DNA of 9,847 nucleotides. It comes from Aestuariivita sp964402685. GTDB taxonomy: Bacteria; Pseudomonadota; Alphaproteobacteria; Rhodobacterales; Rhodobacteraceae. The DNA is taken from positions 1-9,847 of the forward strand of contig CAYODE010000135.1 of NCBI GenBank assembly GCA_964402685.1, in the 5' to 3' direction. Position numbers and translations under genes: made by a program. Positions 6,988-9,847 of the stretch are shown one piece after another. The notes under the pieces are model-generated. The model was not told the origin of the DNA. It saw only the letters and a program-made list of their open reading frames with translations, and did no database searches. How positions within the stretch are numbered: position 1 is the first letter of the stretch; each line of letters begins with the position of its first letter.

Positions 6988-7016
6988 TTGACACAAAACA
7001 AGAACATCAGTAGAAC
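6988..7016 (+). promoter_or_regulatory. lexA promoter (-35 TTGACA, -10 TAGAAC, 17-base spacer)
   Basis: A perfect -35 TTGACA at 6988-6993 is separated by exactly 17 bases from TAGAAC at 7011-7016, which matches four of six positions of the -10 consensus. Transcription would start near 7022-7024, giving a short leader of about 28 bases before the lexA ATG. The -10 box overlaps the second half-site of the SOS operator. Confidence 0.75.
7002..7016 (+). promoter_or_regulatory. SOS box, LexA operator GAAC-N7-GAAC
   Basis: GAAC (7002-7005), seven bases, GAAC (7013-7016). This is the reverse complement of GTTC-N7-GTTC, the direct-repeat LexA operator known from Alphaproteobacteria. It spans the spacer and -10 of the lexA promoter, so bound LexA would block RNA polymerase, as expected for autoregulation. 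Confidence 0.85.
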
Positions 7017-7050
7017 AAACAGTAACCTATGCCAAATGGGGTAACCGAGC

Positions 7051-7746
7051 ATGTTAACTAAGAAACAACTGGATCTGCTGGAATTCATCCACAAACGCCT
7101 GCAGCGTGATGGGGTGCCGCCCAGCTTTGACGAAATGAAACTCGCGTTGGATCTGCGGTCGAAATCCGGGATCCATCGATTGATCACAGCACTGGAAGAA
7201 CGCGGCTTTATCCGACGTCTGGCGCATCGCGCCCGCGCGATTGAGATCGTGAAGCTGCCTGAGTCCCTTGGCGGGGAGCCCAGCACAGGCTTCACCCCCC
7301 GCGTGATTGAAGGCGACAGGCCGGACAGCACGCCTGCCGCGGCCCAACCTGTCGAATTGCACGCGATTGAAGTCCCGGTAATGGGGCGCATCGCCGCCGG
7401 CGTACCCATAGCTGCCATTAGTGAAGTGTCACACAACGTGGCTGTGCCGGGCCAGATGTTAAGCGGCGCCGGCAATCACTACGCGCTGGAGGTCAAAGGC
7501 GACTCGATGATCGACGCGGGCATCAATGATGGCGATGTTGTTGTGATCCGCGAAACGACCACGGCCGATAATGGCGATATCGTTGTGGCGTTGGTCGAAG
7601 ATCAGGAAGCCACGCTGAAGCGGTTCTTCCGCAAAGGGAATGCAATTGCGCTCGAAGCCGCCAACCCGGCCTACGAGACGCGCGTCCTGCCCGAAGACAA
7701 GGTCAAAGTCCAAGGGCGTTTGGTCGGCCTGATCCGCACCTACTGA
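7051..7746 (+). CDS. lexA: LexA SOS-response repressor and self-cleaving protease
   Basis: LexA represses DNA-damage genes and is inactivated by RecA-stimulated autocleavage. The 231-residue protein has an N-terminal winged-helix DNA-binding domain (1-65: MLTKKQLDLLEFIH, VPPSFDEMKLALDL, SGIHRLITALEERGFIRR). A linker of about 35-40 residues follows, longer than in the 202-residue E. coli protein and usual in alphaproteobacteria. The C-terminal S24 peptidase domain has the cleavage bond Ala116-Gly117 in GRIAAGVPI, nucleophile Ser152 in VKGDSMID, and Lys190 in ATLKRF. The ATG at 7051 gives the standard family N-terminus; GGGG at 7038-7041 is a plausible but weak ribosome site. It has its own promoter with an SOS box, and its stop lies six bases from the convergent comEC stop. 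Transcription likely ends at the hairpin at 7765-7798. Confidence 0.98.
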   Translation: MLTKKQLDLLEFIHKRLQRDGVPPSFDEMKLALDLRSKSGIHRLITALEERGFIRRLAHRARAIEIVKLPESLGGEPSTGFTPRVIEGDRPDSTPAAAQPVELHAIEVPVMGRIAAGVPIAAISEVSHNVAVPGQMLSGAGNHYALEVKGDSMIDAGINDGDVVVIRETTTADNGDIVVALVEDQEATLKRFFRKGNAIALEAANPAYETRVLPEDKVKVQGRLVGLIRTY

Positions 7747-7752
7747 CGGGAT

Positions 7753-9822
7753 TTAGTCCTGCTGCGCCGTTCGGATCCTTTGATCCGGGCGGCGTTTTGC
7801 GTTCCACAGGCGGTCTCCGCTGAGTGCGGACGCGGTTCGAAAGACATCTTTCTCGATCGACAGGCTTCCAAGATCCGCTAGACGGTTCGCGTCCAGAAGA
7901 TGGCATGCGCCCACCAACTCCTTTTCAAAACTCGTGATAATGATCTGCCCTGTCTTGCACTCGCCAAAGGCTTCGGACGCAGACTTGCGAGTCAGGTGAA
8001 TAATCTCCCAACCAACCACGTGCATCCGCGCGACCCCATCCAGACTTGCCTCCCACCGCGCATTGGCGTCAGCCTGAGACACCGGTTCCCCGTCATTTTC
8101 AAGCCAAGTACGCGCAACAAAACCGGCGCCGCGTGGTTTTGACAGAGCGCGCCCATCGTCGGTCATGACACCAACAAGCGCTCCTCCTTCGGCCACGAGG
8201 ACATCAGGTCGCTCGACCCCAAACCACATCAATGCGGCCAGAGCAATCGGCGCAAGACCAGCGAAACGCCAGCGACCTTGCCACAGGACAACGAACAATG
8301 CGCCACATGCAAAGAACGGCAGAACAAGCACGGGCGGGCTGGGAACAAACCGCCGCGCCCCGTCCAAACCAGCGACCCACTCGGCAACCCACAAGATCCA
8401 CTGAATCCCCCACCCCATGACCCAAAGACCAAGTGCTTCCAGACCAAAGGGCACCAAAGCCGCTGCAAGCACGGCGGATGGCATGACCACGCTGCCCATC
8501 AAAGGCACGCTCAGAAGATTGGCCAGCAAACCGTAATGCGCAACAGCATTAAAATGCGCAGCGCCCACTGGGGCGGTTGCGAGCCCGGCAATCAAAGACG
8601 ACAGCAGGACGCCTAGCACGGCTTTCGCCCAAACCGGTCCCGGCAAGGCGACCTCGGCATCTCGCATCCAGCCATAGACAGCAACAAGCGCGGTGGTTGC
8701 GGCAAAGGACATCTGAAAGCCGGGACCTAACAATGCCTCTGGCCGTAGAAACAGAACGATCATGGCTGCCAATGCGACGGATCTGAGCGAGATTGCCCGC
8801 CTATCCACCATAATCGCCAAAAGCATGACTGCAGCCATCACAAACGCCCGTTCCGTGGCCACGCTGCTGCCCGATACAGCCAAATATCCTGCCGCTGATG
8901 CCAACGCGACGCCAGCTGCGATCTTGCGCACCGGCCAGCGCAGGGCCAACCACGGGATCAGGGCAAGCCCATAGCGCAGCGTTGCAAAGACAACGCCGAC
9001 CAAAAGCCCCATATGAAGCCCGGAAATCGCGAGCAAATGCGCGGTGTTGGAGGCGCGCAACCATTCCAATGCCTCCTGGCTGACGCCGCTGCGATCTCCG
9101 GTCGTGACTGCGGCACCAAACCCACCAATGTCGCCGCCCTGCACCTCGATGATCCGGGCGGTCATTGCCCGACGCAGGCGTAACAGGACCAAACCTTCCG
9201 TGACCGGGACCGCTTGGACAAGCGGATTGCGCGTGTAGCCAACAGCACCCAAGCCCTGAAACCAGGCATGACGCCTGAAATCGAAACCGCCGGGCTCGAC
9301 AGGGCCACCTGGCGGGGACAGATGCCCGGTTGTCATCACGCGCTGTCCCGGGATCAACGCAAAACTGGGCGCCCTGCCGTGCAACGCTACGCGCACCTGG
9401 GCCGGCGTTTTCCTTTCTGGAACACGGTCTAGGCTGACTTGATCCAAACGTATGCGGAGTGCGTCCGAACTTGATCTGTCGATGCCAACGATACGCCCTT
9501 CGATTGGACCATAGTACCGCCACTCCAATACTGGCGCGGCAACCTGATGCGCGCGCCAGCCGGCTGTGAGAAAACCCAAAGCGCACAGACACAAAGCCCA
9601 ACCCAACACAGAGAGACCCGGCGGAAAAAATCGAACCACGACGAGGCTCAACACAGCGACCAGACCAGTGCCGACATAGACCGCCTGATCGGCCTCAAAC
9701 CTCAACGCGAAGTAGGTTCCGATACCGCAGGCAAAAAACACCGGCGTCCATGGAAACAAGTATCCCCGTTGACGCAAAAGGATCAGATCCAATCCGGCCA
9801 ACATGCGCATACTTGCCCCCAC
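7753..9822 (-). CDS. comEC: ComEC/Rec2 family DNA uptake channel protein
   Basis: ComEC is the inner-membrane channel that brings single-stranded DNA into the cytoplasm during transformation. The protein has 689 residues. N-terminal membrane helices (about 24-90) and the DUF4131 OB-like segment (about 95-205, with GRIVGIDRSS, IPGQRVMTTGHLSPPGGP, GFDFRRHAWFQGLGAVGY) precede the Competence domain (about 230-520). That domain carries HLLAISGLHMGLL (262-274), GSSVATERAFVMA (318-330), PGFQMSFAAT (367-376) and HFNAVAHYGLLANLLSVPL (423-441). The C-terminal 155 residues start PDVLVAEGGALVGVMTDDGR and contain Cys622 and Cys640, but show no HxHxDH metallo-beta-lactamase motif. The GTG at 9822 follows an in-frame TAG at 9837-9835. 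An ATG at 9810, behind a GGGGG run, is an equally good start and would shorten the protein by four residues. Stop TAA at 7755-7753, convergent with lexA. No other competence gene is present here. Confidence 0.95.
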   Translation of the reverse strand: MGASMRMLAGLDLILLRQRGYLFPWTPVFFACGIGTYFALRFEADQAVYVGTGLVAVLSLVVVRFFPPGLSVLGWALCLCALGFLTAGWRAHQVAAPVLEWRYYGPIEGRIVGIDRSSSDALRIRLDQVSLDRVPERKTPAQVRVALHGRAPSFALIPGQRVMTTGHLSPPGGPVEPGGFDFRRHAWFQGLGAVGYTRNPLVQAVPVTEGLVLLRLRRAMTARIIEVQGGDIGGFGAAVTTGDRSGVSQEALEWLRASNTAHLLAISGLHMGLLVGVVFATLRYGLALIPWLALRWPVRKIAAGVALASAAGYLAVSGSSVATERAFVMAAVMLLAIMVDRRAISLRSVALAAMIVLFLRPEALLGPGFQMSFAATTALVAVYGWMRDAEVALPGPVWAKAVLGVLLSSLIAGLATAPVGAAHFNAVAHYGLLANLLSVPLMGSVVMPSAVLAAALVPFGLEALGLWVMGWGIQWILWVAEWVAGLDGARRFVPSPPVLVLPFFACGALFVVLWQGRWRFAGLAPIALAALMWFGVERPDVLVAEGGALVGVMTDDGRALSKPRGAGFVARTWLENDGEPVSQADANARWEASLDGVARMHVVGWEIIHLTRKSASEAFGECKTGQIIITSFEKELVGACHLLDANRLADLGSLSIEKDVFRTASALSGDRLWNAKRRPDQRIRTAQQD
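7765..7798 (+). terminator. intrinsic terminator of lexA, inside the comEC 3' end
   Basis: A 13-bp stem with no mismatches (two G-U pairs) is formed by CGCCGTTCGGATC (7765-7777) and GATCCGGGCGGCG (7782-7794), with loop CTTT, followed by TTTT (7795-7798) and then GCGTT. It lies 18 bases after the lexA stop and is oriented for plus-strand transcription. The minus-strand flank has no T-run, so it should not stop comEC. The same bases encode comEC residues 677-686. Confidence 0.8.
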
Positions 9823-9847
9823 TACCCGGGATCGCTAGACAGGCGCC

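Noticed and set aside
7029..7061. Ten-codon frame starting ATGCCAAAT that overlaps the lexA start
   Set aside because: It lies only a few bases after the predicted transcription start, without a ribosome site; too short to support.
8801..9601. A 266-codon minus-strand frame within comEC
   Set aside because: Out-of-frame shadow of comEC; the annotated comEC frame holds all family motifs.

Overview
The window reads as chromosomal DNA from an alphaproteobacterium, most likely a Rhodobacteraceae / Roseobacter-group member. The evidence is the moderately high GC content, the gene order (trpE, then an envelope gene pair, then trpG-trpD-trpC-moaC-moeA-lexA with comEC opposing), the direct-repeat type SOS box GAAC-N7-GAAC in front of lexA, and protein sequences typical of that family. 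It is a conserved housekeeping region. I see no insertion sequence, prophage, CRISPR array, tRNA or rRNA.

Layout: bases 1-443 hold the 3' end of trpE (+). Next is a small membrane-anchored thioredoxin-like gene (544-1023, +). It meets, tail to tail with a 3-base gap, a minus-strand gene (1027-2670) for an envelope protein whose C-terminal domain is a degenerate 'divergent polysaccharide deacetylase' (YibQ-like) and whose first 330 residues are mostly an acidic Pro/Thr/Glu/Ala linker. A 206-base divergent intergenic region (2671-2876) follows. Then comes a tightly packed plus-strand operon, trpG-trpD-trpC-moaC-moeA (2877-6925), in which all four junctions overlap (ATGA, ATGA, TAATG, ATGA). A 125-base gap carries a clear LexA-regulated promoter for lexA (7051-7746, +). 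lexA converges with comEC (7753-9822, -) with a 6-base gap, and a strong intrinsic terminator for lexA lies inside the 3' coding end of comEC.

How the genes fit together: TrpE and TrpG form anthranilate synthase. TrpD and TrpC carry anthranilate through phosphoribosyl-anthranilate to indole-3-glycerol phosphate; trpF and trpAB are not in this window. MoaC and MoeA catalyse an early and the final step of molybdenum cofactor synthesis and are translationally coupled to the tryptophan genes. LexA is the autoregulated SOS repressor. ComEC is the inner-membrane DNA uptake channel, here without a recognisable metallo-beta-lactamase domain. The least understood genes are the thioredoxin-like protein and the metal-ligand-less deacetylase-like protein lying between trpE and trpG. 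I found no evidence of a wholly new multi-gene system; the main points of interest are these two proteins and the regulatory architecture around lexA.
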